Shown piece after piece: positions 16,415 to 24,642 of a stretch of DNA of 30,832 nt. Within the stretch, counting starts at the first letter, position 1; every line of letters starts with the position of its first letter. The notes below the pieces were generated by a model. The model was not told the origin of the DNA. It saw nothing but the letters and a program-made list of their open reading frames with translations, and did not search any database. Source of the DNA: a virus; the IMG/VR virus record IMGVR_UViG_3300032278_000076, positions 1-30,832 of that record; one strand, written 5' to 3'. The position numbers and the translations under genes are program-made.

Positions 16415-19400
16415 TACTGCTCATATGCGCGTTCCAGCGCTTCGATTCGTTCTGTCAGTTCCTGGACAGCGCTCACCAGGAGGGCTGTCATCTCCGCGTA
16501 TTTCACTCCGTGAATTTCGTTATCCCGGTAGGTCACGAGGAGTTCGCTGACCTGCTGCACCTCTTCTGCGACGAACCCCAGCTGTCGTTCCTGGTCTGCC
16601 CGATACTCTTCCCGCCAGTCGAAGGTGACGGGACGGAGCGCTTGCACGGTATCAAGGCCTAACTGGAGGTCCTGGACCCCTTCCTTGAAGCGGAGCGAAG
16701 ACCCTGAGCAGGTGGTCTCCTCATGCAGTGTGCCATCTGCATCGGCGCAGACATAGTAGTTCGCGCCGGTTCCTAACGAAGCAACCTTCATCACTCCTGT
16801 AGAGGAGATCCGCAGTCTTTCTGTATTGCTTCCTGATGCACCACGAGTGAGGAACTGTAGATAGCCCGCATGATTGCCGGACGTCGCATTCTCACGCAAG
16901 CCCTTGATTCCCGCAAGGGTCGTGATGTTATTCGATCCGTCATACACTGCTTGGAAGCCCACTCCTCCGCCACTATCTGAGGCAAGGGCTCCTGAATCCG
17001 TCAGTGTCAACTGATACCCGTTGTCTACGTGGGAGGGTGTTGTGGCACTGTTGATATTGACTGTGATTGCGCCTGCAGACGGGACGTCTCCTCCAGTGAA
17101 GGTGAAGGACCCAACCTGCAAATCTGTCGTGGGAGCTGCCCCGATTCCCACCTGATTACTCTCATTGATGGTCATCACGGTACTGCTGGCGTCAGTCTTG
17201 AAGATCATCAACTCTGAGGTGTCATTGGTCGAGTTGTTGTCCATCATGATGGTCAGGGAATCCTCAGACGAGAAGATCATGTCCCCTGAGCTGTTGGAGA
17301 GGGTCGGGTTGGAGTTGGTGATGGTGACATTCGCGCCAATGACGACGGGATCCGCATTCCCTGCGATAGCAACATTGTTGCTGCTATCCATCCCGATCAC
17401 CTGTCGGGCCGCACCTCCGGTGTTCTCTCCGTAGTAGAACTTGTTGTTTGTCTCCAGGTAGAAGTCGGCAGCTGCCTTGACATCAGCCGTGACGACAAGG
17501 CTCGTGCCTGTCGCTGCGCCCAGAACTGGGGCGGACAGGGTGGGGCCTGTGGCAAAGACCAGCCCTCCACCACTTCCAGTTTCGTTACTGATGACCCCTC
17601 GTAGCTGGTCTGAGGTTGTCGCCGCGAAGTGGGCCAGGGTATCCCCGGCATCGGCGACTGCACTCCCGGCAACCTGCATTGCCCCAGCGGAGAGGTTCAG
17701 GACTCCACCACTGGCTGTCAGCACAGGGTCTGTTGCGTGGCTGGTAGTGAAGGTCATCGTATGAGATGCCCCTCCTGTCGTGCCAACCACCAGATTGCCC
17801 AGGGCTGAGAAGATGGAACCGTCCCAGGTGATGTCTGACTCCCCTTCCAGGGCTGTGGACGAAGTCCATACGGCCAGCTGGTTGTTTGCCGGGGTGCCTG
17901 AGATCGTCACAGCTGAGGACCCAATGGTGACATTCCCGTCAGGGAAGGTAATCGTGCGGTCTGCTGTAGGGTCTGTGAAGGCAAAGGTCGTCTCGAAGGC
18001 GTTGGCTGTTGCCCCCTCGAAGGCCAGTGGGACGTTGTTCATCACCACTCGGTTTCCAGAACCTGCCCCGCCGATGACCGTCTCTCCATCGCTTGCTACG
18101 GTGAAGGTCAAGTTATTACTGCCGTCATAGGCCAGTTCCAACTGTGCTGACGTGGAGACAATATCCACCTTGGCACTGGTTGAGGTGGTGCCAACCCCCA
18201 GGGTATCGCTCGCTGTTGTCAGCCGGACTACCGCACCGTCATCTGTGAAACCGCCCCCAGAGGTAGACTGTACGTCCAGGGTGACGGAACCGGAGGCGTT
18301 ATAGCCCTTGAAGTTTGACCCGTCATACCAGATATCTCCCTCAACCAGGGAGCCTGTCTTGTTCGCCCCTTCCGTCAGGCGTAGATGTGACTTACTTGCG
18401 GTAGAGGCCTCAATCGCCAGGAAGGTTGTGCTGCTTACAGCCTCACCCCCTACACCCACCCCAGCGGCGGTTGTCAGGAGGGTGCTGCTATACGCGGGCA
18501 CCACACCTGCCCCTGCACTGGCCAGCACTTGGCCTGCTACCGGTGCTGTTATAGCCGTCAGCGATGTTGCGGTATTTGCCGTCAGGAGATCCCCTATGGC
18601 AAAGGCGGTCAGTCCTGTGCCCCCCGTATTCACGGGGAGGGTTGGCAGGCGTGCCGTAGACAGGGTGCCGCTGGCGATATTAGCCGCATTCAACTGGGTC
18701 AGGGCTGATCCATTAATGCCCCAACTCGCGTCTAACCCATCAGACCTGAGGAAAGAGCCTCCTGTGCTTCCAATAGGCAGTTCTATCCATTTTGGGGTCT
18801 CACCTCCCGACCCTATGATGATGGAGCCTCGACTGACTGCTGCCTCCGTTGTATCTGTGTGGGTAGGTGACAGGAGTGGATGGGTAGTCCCACCAGCTGC
18901 ACAGGTATCCCATGCTGGCGGGTCTGTCCCTCTGGACTCAAGGCACTCTCCAGATGAGCCGACTGCCGTGAAGGCTAGCGCTGTCGAGGTGCCATAGATG
19001 ACAGATCCCTGTGAGGCTGACAGGCTTGCTCCTATCCCTCCGTACTCCAGTGAGAGCGTGCCCCCGTCCACATTCGACACATTGATCTTCAGACCGGTCC
19101 CATCATTGTCCCAGGCTACATCTGTTCCATCAGACCTGAGGACCTCACCAGTTGCCCCTATGGCCAATTCATCCCAGGCATTCGCTGTATTCCCAAAGAT
19201 CAGGGAGCCTCGTGTTGCTGAGTCCGATGCTGTATCGGAGTGGCGTGAGGCATCCAACAGCGCCACAGAGGAGACCGTGGCCTCACTTGCGACAGTGACC
19301 CGCCCCGTTGCATCCACGGTCAGGATGGGGATAGTACCTGATGCCCCATACGTGCCTAGTGTGACCCCAGAGTTGACCAGGGTTGTGGCCAGGGCTCCTC

Positions 19401-20073
19401 CTGCCGTGGTGATATGCCCAGTCAGGGCCGGAAAGCTCGCGGCCACCAACTGCCCCGTGACAATCGAACTAGACGTTAGGTCCAGGGCTTCATACACGGG
19501 GTCTCCCCCGCTGCCGCCACTGACCAGGGGAAGATTCGCGGTGCCACTGTCTGTCAAGCGAGCCAGGGCCAGTGCGCCTGAAGAGAGCGATGCTGCACTC
19601 CGCGTGGCCAAATCAGCGAGGTCTGACGCTGACTTGTCAAGTGCTGCCCAAGATACGATATTTGTCCCTGAGATTGTGATCCCATTCGGGATGTCAGCAT
19701 CTACCAGGGGGCGGAATGTCGGGACGGCAGCACTTCCCGTCGAAGGCCCAATCAGGACATTGTTGGGGGTCTGTGTGTCCATTGAGAGCGAGAAGGTACC
19801 TGAGCCTGTGATGGGAGACCCAGAAAGGCTAAAGAGGGTACTTATCGCATCGCTTATCGTCATCGCCACACTGGTGACCGTGCCTGCCCCTGAGCCGACA
19901 CACCCGGTGCAAGTGCCTGTGACGGTAACATCAGTAAAAGTCTGTCTTGCCGTCCATGAGTTCGCTCTGGCCAGGAGGAGTAAGACCTGATCCGAGAGGG
20001 TCTGACCCCGCACAGGCACCATGAACGCGAGCGCTATTGCTGCTACGCTGATTGCCGCAACCCACTTACGCAT
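16414..20073 (-). CDS. Tail fibre with N-terminal signal peptide and C-terminal S74 chaperone domain
   Basis: A 1219-residue protein with GAGGAG nine bases before the ATG. Residues 1-23 look like a Sec signal peptide: MRKW, then a hydrophobic core, ending VRG-Q. Residues 40-1100 are Ser/Thr/Gly/Ala-rich fibre sequence with 'GTL.TARLP' and 'NTGGTGLTA' motifs and three copies of an RGS...W...G..G..LRSDG module (275-451). Cys pairs occur at 54/57 and 1112/1122. Residues about 1125-1219 are a peptidase S74 intramolecular chaperone: the likely self-cleavage Ser is S1125 or S1126 before LRFKE (K1130), followed by LRPVTFDW, LGFVAEEV and a terminal coiled coil. S74 domains drive fibre trimerisation and then cut themselves off. 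The role is receptor binding. The signal peptide is unexpected for an intracellularly assembled fibre. Confidence 0.87.
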   Translation of the reverse strand: MRKWVAAISVAAIALAFMVPVRGQTLSDQVLLLLARANSWTARQTFTDVTVTGTCTGCVGSGAGTVTSVAMTISDAISTLFSLSGSPITGSGTFSLSMDTQTPNNVLIGPSTGSAAVPTFRPLVDADIPNGITISGTNIVSWAALDKSASDLADLATRSAASLSSGALALARLTDSGTANLPLVSGGSGGDPVYEALDLTSSSIVTGQLVAASFPALTGHITTAGGALATTLVNSGVTLGTYGASGTIPILTVDATGRVTVASEATVSSVALLDASRHSDTASDSATRGSLIFGNTANAWDELAIGATGEVLRSDGTDVAWDNDGTGLKINVSNVDGGTLSLEYGGIGASLSASQGSVIYGTSTALAFTAVGSSGECLESRGTDPPAWDTCAAGGTTHPLLSPTHTDTTEAAVSRGSIIIGSGGETPKWIELPIGSTGGSFLRSDGLDASWGINGSALTQLNAANIASGTLSTARLPTLPVNTGGTGLTAFAIGDLLTANTATSLTAITAPVAGQVLASAGAGVVPAYSSTLLTTAAGVGVGGEAVSSTTFLAIEASTASKSHLRLTEGANKTGSLVEGDIWYDGSNFKGYNASGSVTLDVQSTSGGGFTDDGAVVRLTTASDTLGVGTTSTSAKVDIVSTSAQLELAYDGSNNLTFTVASDGETVIGGAGSGNRVVMNNVPLAFEGATANAFETTFAFTDPTADRTITFPDGNVTIGSSAVTISGTPANNQLAVWTSSTALEGESDITWDGSIFSALGNLVVGTTGGASHTMTFTTSHATDPVLTASGGVLNLSAGAMQVAGSAVADAGDTLAHFAATTSDQLRGVISNETGSGGGLVFATGPTLSAPVLGAATGTSLVVTADVKAAADFYLETNNKFYYGENTGGAARQVIGMDSSNNVAIAGNADPVVIGANVTITNSNPTLSNSSGDMIFSSEDSLTIMMDNNSTNDTSELMIFKTDASSTVMTINESNQVGIGAAPTTDLQVGSFTFTGGDVPSAGAITVNINSATTPSHVDNGYQLTLTDSGALASDSGGGVGFQAVYDGSNNITTLAGIKGLRENATSGNHAGYLQFLTRGASGSNTERLRISSTGVMKVASLGTGANYYVCADADGTLHEETTCSGSSLRFKEGVQDLQLGLDTVQALRPVTFDWREEYRADQERQLGFVAEEVQQVSELLVTYRDNEIHGVKYAEMTALLVSAVQELTERIEALERAYEQ
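18721..19251 (-). repeat. Three degenerate fibre repeats of about 40-50 residues
   Basis: At residues about 275-321, 353-388 and 400-451 the fibre repeats a module with a 'HsDT' or 'HTDT' lead (copies 1 and 3), then 'RGS.I.G' (QGSVIYG in copy 2), a 'W.EL.IG.TG' strand and 'LRSDG.D..W'. Copy 2 is shortened and diverged (LESRGTDPPAW). The pattern is common in environmental phage fibres and probably forms a repeated shaft or knob unit. Confidence 0.65.
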
Positions 20074-20087
20074 GGTCTGATGCTCCT

Positions 20088-20558
20088 CTATTGCGTGCCG
20101 CCTTCTGGTCCGATTGGTTGCATGGTGACAGCAATGATGGCTTCACCTGATGATCCGGCGCTCTTCGCCCCCGCGCTTCGGTTTACCAGACTGATGTGGA
20201 GTTCGCCTGAGTTATCTTCGTCCTGATAGGGGATGTTTAGGCCATCGATGTAGTAGTAATACTGGCCAGTCCCCCCATACCGCACTCCATCTGCGACAAC
20301 AAATGACCAACGAGACCGGAAGGAGTCCAGATCCAGGTCACTGGTATCCTCGAAAGAGTCTTTCGACCAGAACGTCACCTCCCAGGCAAGGTTCTCGTCA
20401 GACTGCAGCATGATGCTGCGGACCATATTCCTGGCGTTGCCATTCATCCCAGCCATGGCCCCAGGGAGGACAACATTCTCATCTTCCTTCGCGTTCTGGG
20501 CGATAGCTCCGGTGAAGTGCGTATCCTTATCCGTTCGCACGGTGAACTGAAATGCCAT
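20088..20558 (-). CDS. Hypothetical beta-rich virion protein between two fibre genes
   Basis: A 156-residue protein started at ATG 20558, 11 bases after the upstream stop, with AAAGG six bases before it. The longer reading to 20630 would overlap the upstream gene by 61 bases and is not needed. It begins MAFQFTVRTDKD and has alternating strands such as AWEVTFWSKDSF, RWSFVVADGVRYG and QYYYYIDGLNIPY, then ELHISLVNRS and IIAVTMQPIG. There are no Cys or membrane segments and no signal peptide, unlike both neighbours. It looks like a compact beta-sandwich, possibly a fibre-associated or baseplate-like head domain. The family is not recognised. Confidence 0.74.
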   Translation of the reverse strand: MAFQFTVRTDKDTHFTGAIAQNAKEDENVVLPGAMAGMNGNARNMVRSIMLQSDENLAWEVTFWSKDSFEDTSDLDLDSFRSRWSFVVADGVRYGGTGQYYYYIDGLNIPYQDEDNSGELHISLVNRSAGAKSAGSSGEAIIAVTMQPIGPEGGTQ

Positions 20559-20569
20559 GGCAGACCTTT

Positions 20570-21511
20570 CTACGGGCAAGAGACCGAAGCGAGCACCAAC
20601 GCCCCATTCAGCGCCGTGATGGAGGTGCACCCAGCTTCGTCGTTATCTTCCAAGATGATCGTGGCGTCTGTCGAGCCAGTTGCTTCGATAAAGAATGTTG
20701 GCGTGGCGTGATGGAGGTGCAATGCGGTATCAGCACTGGCTCCGACCCCGACATCCCCGGAGAAAGTGACATTACCATCCCCCCGCACCATGCGGAACGA
20801 CTCTGTCGCGGTATCGTTCACCAACCGTTGCCAGACGGTATCTCCATTACTATCCAATCCAACCTGCAACCCATATGCCGCTGCACCTGATGCCCGCTGC
20901 GTGATGCGGAAAATGTTTAATACGTTGTCGCCGCCGGACACGTCGAGGTTCACATCGGGATCAGTGACGCCGATGCCAACATAGTCCGAATCTCCACTGA
21001 CCACGATCTTGTCTGTATCGACCGTGAAATCGTCACCAGCCGCTGATGCCAGGACGACGTCTAGGACGCCCCCGGTATCGACCGTGATAGCGCGGGAACC
21101 ATAGACCGTCGTGGTGCCCATATCAACACTTGTAATGCCGGTCATTACAGCAGGGAGCCTGGCGGTGGCAAGGGTACCTGCCGAGATGTTCCCGGCATCC
21201 AAGCTCGTAAGTGCCGCCCCGCTGAGGTCGTTGAGGTATGTCGAGGTCAGGGCAGTAAGCTTTCCTGCCGCGTTGATGATTGCTACGTCTCCAGAGCCAG
21301 CCTGGATACCCCCGGCTACGTCGAGGGCATCGGCAGCTGTGCTGGTGATGTCAAGGGTACCAGTAAACACTCCAGGCGTCGTCAGTCCCCATGCATCCAG
21401 GGCACGACGGATTTGTGCCGAGAACGGACCCTGTGCTCGTAGCTCAGGGACACCAATCCCCAGCGCTGCAGTTGCAACGAGAAGGAACAAAACGATGCCG
21501 TATCGGCGCAT
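20570..21511 (-). CDS. Fibre-like protein with N-terminal signal peptide
   Basis: A 313-residue protein; ATG 21511 overlaps the upstream stop (TAATG), with GGGGGA four bases before it. Residues 1-26 form a signal peptide: MRRYG, the core IVLFLLVATAALGIGV, then ELRA-Q as a good signal-peptidase site. The rest is Gly/Ala/Thr/Asp-rich beta sequence: ITSTAADALDVAGGI, LDAGNISAGTLATARLP (nearly repeated in the large fibre), VGIGVTDPDVNLDVSGG, and a C-terminal region with two Cys (about 294 and 312) that could form a disulfide. There is no S74 domain. The pattern matches fibre or secreted-adhesin sequence. It is probably an accessory fibre or adhesin, and the exported location is inference. Confidence 0.77.
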   Translation of the reverse strand: MRRYGIVLFLLVATAALGIGVPELRAQGPFSAQIRRALDAWGLTTPGVFTGTLDITSTAADALDVAGGIQAGSGDVAIINAAGKLTALTSTYLNDLSGAALTSLDAGNISAGTLATARLPAVMTGITSVDMGTTTVYGSRAITVDTGGVLDVVLASAAGDDFTVDTDKIVVSGDSDYVGIGVTDPDVNLDVSGGDNVLNIFRITQRASGAAAYGLQVGLDSNGDTVWQRLVNDTATESFRMVRGDGNVTFSGDVGVGASADTALHLHHATPTFFIEATGSTDATIILEDNDEAGCTSITALNGALVLASVSCP

Positions 21512-21717
21512 TACTTCCCCCAGATCATGTCTGTTTTGCTTGGCGAGATGAACCCTGGTGTCTTTGGCGTGATGTCGTCCCGGAGCTTCTCTGGGAGCAT
21601 GCCACCTGTTCTGGCCCGCCCAGGGAAGTGCGGTTCTTTATCATACGTGCCTGACGATCCACGCTTTGGAACCTCAGAGCGGCCAACGATGTTCTTGAAA
21701 GGTGTATTGAACCCCAT
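21511..21717 (-). CDS. Small hypothetical protein
   Basis: A 68-residue protein from ATG 21717, with GAGGAG three bases before it and ten bases after the adaptor gene stop. The upstream-extended reading would overlap the adaptor gene. The sequence is polar and Gly/Pro/Lys-rich: MGFNTPFKNIVGRSEV, a GSSGTYDKEPHFPGRAR stretch and a C-terminal MIWGK. No motif, Cys or membrane segment is present. A disordered minor virion protein is possible; the function is unknown. Confidence 0.65.
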   Translation of the reverse strand: MGFNTPFKNIVGRSEVPKRGSSGTYDKEPHFPGRARTGGMLPEKLRDDITPKTPGFISPSKTDMIWGK

Positions 21718-21727
21718 AATCTCCTCA

Positions 21728-22663
21728 CTAATACCCGTGTTTCTGAAGGAAGGCCGCATCCATCGGTGCATACGGCCACGCACTCCAGTCGCTTGTCCCC
21801 CACCATGTCAGGTAGGTGTTCTCATCTTGACGCTCTAGCTCCGCTACCCCCTGCTCAAACTCCGCTTCCCATGTCCGAGAGACAGCGCCTCTTGGGTCAT
21901 ACATGGGATTTGGCCGTTCGATAGACCCTGGCCAGCGACATACATCCGCGAGGGCTCCGCGCACCAGGAGGTCTCCCCGAATGGGGATTTCTGGTGTGTC
22001 CGAATCATCGGTCAGATCCGCTATCGACTTCTCATAGTAGAAGGGGTAGTTCCGGGCTGACGTGGAATACGGCCACATCTCGTAGGTAGCTCTCCCCAGC
22101 GTGCCAGCCAGTGTTGAGTAACGCCGATCAATCAGCGCCCAGGGTGTACCCGCTGAGGTACGTGCGGGGTCAAGCTGGGCAATGTCATCCTGGGTGACGA
22201 AATGCCGAAGCCGCCAATTCTGCTTCGGGTCATAGACCACCAGGAAGTGTTTGAAGTCTGCTGGGCAGGTGACATAGGCATCCAGGATGCGATACGCCAG
22301 CCCTGCACCCACAGTCGTATCTCCATAGACACGATCCAAGATTAATGACGTCGTACTGTCCACTGCGGAGACGGTATAGACCGGTGCCCGATTCCCAACC
22401 TGGAATTGGCGACCGATATCAGACGACGCGAACGCCGTGCCTGATCCTGTAATTGTTGCTGAGTTCCTTGTCGCGGTGACCGTTCCAGCGGTTTTGGCGT
22501 CGTTCAGAATGAACTCGTCCTCCGCCCGAAGGGCTGACCACACCCGGCGTTCAGCAACGCGGCGATACCGGTCCCGGACCAACTGCTTCGCAAGGAAGAT
22601 CGGAAGATCCGGGACCCAGAGTCGCAACGACCGGTACATACTGGAGAAGGTGTCAACAGCCAC
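21728..22663 (-). CDS. Head-to-tail adaptor protein with inserted beta-domain (first of three)
   Basis: A 311-residue protein starting at GTG 22663, with AGGAGG five bases upstream. The N-terminal helices (MYRSLRLWVPDLPIFLAKQLVRDRYRRVAERRVWSAL region) are typical of phage adaptors. Residues about 60-120 are an inserted beta-domain with GTVTATRNSATITGSGTAF, IGRQFQVG and TTSLILDRVYG, a module often seen in podovirus adaptors. Then come strands and helices ending in a Trp/Tyr-rich C-terminus. The 'LPaDFKHFLVVYDP' region corresponds to the adaptor core. It lies directly after the capsid and decoration genes, the usual place for the first connector. Joining the portal to the tail is inferred from fold pattern and position. 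Confidence 0.75.
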   Translation of the reverse strand: MAVDTFSSMYRSLRLWVPDLPIFLAKQLVRDRYRRVAERRVWSALRAEDEFILNDAKTAGTVTATRNSATITGSGTAFASSDIGRQFQVGNRAPVYTVSAVDSTTSLILDRVYGDTTVGAGLAYRILDAYVTCPADFKHFLVVYDPKQNWRLRHFVTQDDIAQLDPARTSAGTPWALIDRRYSTLAGTLGRATYEMWPYSTSARNYPFYYEKSIADLTDDSDTPEIPIRGDLLVRGALADVCRWPGSIERPNPMYDPRGAVSRTWEAEFEQGVAELERQDENTYLTWWGTSDWSAWPYAPMDAAFLQKHGY

Positions 22664-22672
22664 CTACCCCTC

Positions 22673-22996
22673 CTAACGTCCAGTCGCAACAAATTCGACA
22701 ACGACTGCAGAGAGGTTGACAGCGCTCGCTACCTGCGCCAGGACCCCGTCAGCACCAGCATCGTTATCGCCATAGAAGGCCATCACTTTGCCGTTCGCCT
22801 TATCCCAGTGGAAGACATACCCGTCTTCACCCTGGTTTAGCTGCAAGGAATCAAGCGTACCTAGCCCAACATCTGCTGCCGCGAGGGTCTCACCCCCCGT
22901 GGCATACGACGAGTCCATGGTGATGGTTCCATGCGATTGCTGACGGTTACCGACACTGGTCAGCCAATCTCCAGTAAGGGAGACAGAAAGTGCCAT
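22673..22996 (-). CDS. Probable capsid decoration protein
   Basis: A 107-residue protein with AAAGGAG eight bases before the ATG. It begins MALSVSLTGDW and has the pattern GTITMDSSYATGGETLAAADVGLGTLDSL, followed by GYVFHWDKANGKVMAFYGDN and a C-terminal strand LSAVVVEFVATG. This 'SYxTGGExLxxxDxGLxxxD...GYxFxxDxxNxKxxAf' arrangement is common in small phage structural proteins encoded next to the capsid gene and probably forms a beta-sandwich. It lies two genes after the capsid gene. The decoration or cement role is inferred from family resemblance and position. Confidence 0.7.
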   Translation of the reverse strand: MALSVSLTGDWLTSVGNRQQSHGTITMDSSYATGGETLAAADVGLGTLDSLQLNQGEDGYVFHWDKANGKVMAFYGDNDAGADGVLAQVASAVNLSAVVVEFVATGR

Positions 22997-23009
22997 AGTC
23001 AGATCTCCT

Positions 23010-23576
23010 TTACATCAACATGCCAAGATGCCACCGCACCTTAGCACTGTTGGCGAGAGAGACACCGTTGTCAGTCGTCGTTGTCCCACGGGCACTGAGT
23101 GCAACGGCGACGAGTGGGTTGATCACTGCTGTTCCTGCCGCTGTGCGGGTAAGGATGTTGTCAGTCGATGCATGGCCACTCATCTGGTCGGAGATTGCTG
23201 TGCTCGCCGCGACTTGAACCGCTGCTTGATCTCCGCCCACCTGGACGAAGATATACCGGTCAGTCCCAACCGAGACATCAACGACGACATGAGTGCCACC
23301 AGCTACACCGTTTGCCAGTCCTTCACCAGCTGATGCGTCTGTGTTGACAGTCCAATTGGACCTGTCTTCCCAATACGCAACGCCACCGTCAAGACTGTCT
23401 ACTGCAGTCTCGCTGACGTCCACCTTTACAAGACGAAAGACACGGTTGCTCCATTCCATGAGCATCCCGAGCTTACCCCCATTTGGGAGTGTCGCTTCGT
23501 TGTACGTTAGCGGAGACCCAGTCGGGCCCAGATCTACTGTCTGGACTGGGAAATGCGAACCTCGTCCACCTGCCAT
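23010..23576 (-). CDS. Capsid-proximal structural protein, possible decoration protein
   Basis: A 188-residue protein with AAGGAG before the ATG and a 12-base gap from the capsid gene. It starts with a Gly-rich segment ending QTVDLGPTGSPLTYN, then beta strands (RVFRLVKVDVSETAVD, THVVVDVSVGTDRYIFVQVGG) and an Ala/Thr-rich half with TAAGTAVINPLVAVALS. The C-terminus has AKVRWHLGMLM. No Cys, catalytic motif or membrane segment is visible. Phages of this type often encode one or two small beta-proteins directly after the capsid gene that coat the head. That role fits but is not demonstrated here. Confidence 0.68.
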   Translation of the reverse strand: MAGGRGSHFPVQTVDLGPTGSPLTYNEATLPNGGKLGMLMEWSNRVFRLVKVDVSETAVDSLDGGVAYWEDRSNWTVNTDASAGEGLANGVAGGTHVVVDVSVGTDRYIFVQVGGDQAAVQVAASTAISDQMSGHASTDNILTRTAAGTAVINPLVAVALSARGTTTTDNGVSLANSAKVRWHLGMLM

Positions 23577-23588
23577 ATCAATCGCTCC

Positions 23589-24617
23589 TTATCCGGTGAT
23601 GGCATACAGGTGCCGCATCAGTCGCGGAGCCTGATTTGTCATATTGCATGTCGCCAGATACTGTCCAGCTACCTGCGTGTTGTCCTGCGCTGGCTTGAAT
23701 CCAGTGAATCCAAAGCCAAACTCAGCGTCATCCGTAACCCAGAACCGAAGGTACTTCGTGTTCAGGTAGAACAACGTCTCACCGGCAGATGCGAGATAGT
23801 TCCCCAGGTTGGAGTCGTTGACTCCCTGCGCCCCAGGGGCATACTGCGACTGGAAGATACGGGACCCATTGAAGGTTAGGCTGTTGAAACCAATCTTCGG
23901 GTCCTGAGATTCCACTCGCCACTGTGGCTGGAACTTCTCCTTGATGTAGGAGTAGCCCAGGTTCGTTGTGACCATCACGTCAGGATGCTCAGCACCAATG
24001 ACGATGCTGTTATACGCTTCCTCTAGAATCTTATACGTGATTGGACCACCAACTGACGCCGCAGGCGACGTCATGGGAGAGTTCAGCGCCGTCCCAATGG
24101 TGCCCCCACGAGAGAGGCTGCCATATGTGGTGTAGGCTGCTCCATCCCAGCTATTGACCGAGCCATCATTGAGCATCTCTGAGAACCCGTTCATCTCATT
24201 CGAACGGGACGCAGACTGCCCTTCGCGGTATTGCGCGATGGCGAGGATAGCCGACATGGTTAGGGCCGCATTCTGGAGATCGGCATCGATCAACCGGAAT
24301 ACTGAATTCTCACCCTTGTTGAAAATCTGGATATCTTCCTTAAACTCCGTGACATTCACTTGGTAGTGCTTCGGATCGAAGCTTGCTCCAGTGGCTGTCT
24401 GTCGGCGGCTGATGTCAAAGGTATCACCCCTGGCATACGAACCACCGGCCATCGGCGCATACAGGAAGTTCTCCTGAATCAGCGTCCCGCCCGTAAACTT
24501 CACGGAGTGGTTCGCCTTGATCATCGCTAGGACAGGGTCGTTCTTGAACACATTGTCCACAACCCCACCTACGATGTGCTTCCGTGTGTAGGTGTTCAGT
24601 TCATCAAGGAACGCCAT
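23589..24617 (-). CDS. Major capsid protein (HK97 fold)
   Basis: A 342-residue protein with GGAAGG before the ATG, directly after the scaffold gene. The N-terminal arm is ELNTYTRKHIVGGVVDNVF. Residues about 35-130 contain the E-loop-like region with GGTLIQENFLYAPM and TFDISRRQTATGASF. In the second half, YNSIVIGAEHPDVMVTTN followed by GYSYIKEKFQPQWR is a typical peripheral/axial-domain segment of phage capsid proteins. FGFTGFKPAQDNTQVAGQYLATCNM and the ending MRHLYAITG close the protein. Length and location (portal, scaffold, capsid) fit. There is no internal protease-cleaved delta domain, consistent with a separate scaffold. Confidence 0.9.
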   Translation of the reverse strand: MAFLDELNTYTRKHIVGGVVDNVFKNDPVLAMIKANHSVKFTGGTLIQENFLYAPMAGGSYARGDTFDISRRQTATGASFDPKHYQVNVTEFKEDIQIFNKGENSVFRLIDADLQNAALTMSAILAIAQYREGQSASRSNEMNGFSEMLNDGSVNSWDGAAYTTYGSLSRGGTIGTALNSPMTSPAASVGGPITYKILEEAYNSIVIGAEHPDVMVTTNLGYSYIKEKFQPQWRVESQDPKIGFNSLTFNGSRIFQSQYAPGAQGVNDSNLGNYLASAGETLFYLNTKYLRFWVTDDAEFGFGFTGFKPAQDNTQVAGQYLATCNMTNQAPRLMRHLYAITG

Positions 24618-24642
24618 GCTTACCTTCCTCTAGGAAGAGAGG

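Noticed and set aside
18308-19990. Two long plus-strand open frames (229 and 330 residues) antisense to the large fibre gene
   Set aside because: They lie fully inside the minus-strand fibre frame, whose repeats and S74 domain are clearly real. Their sequence is the Ser/Pro/Val-rich shadow expected opposite a Gly/Ala/Thr-rich gene.
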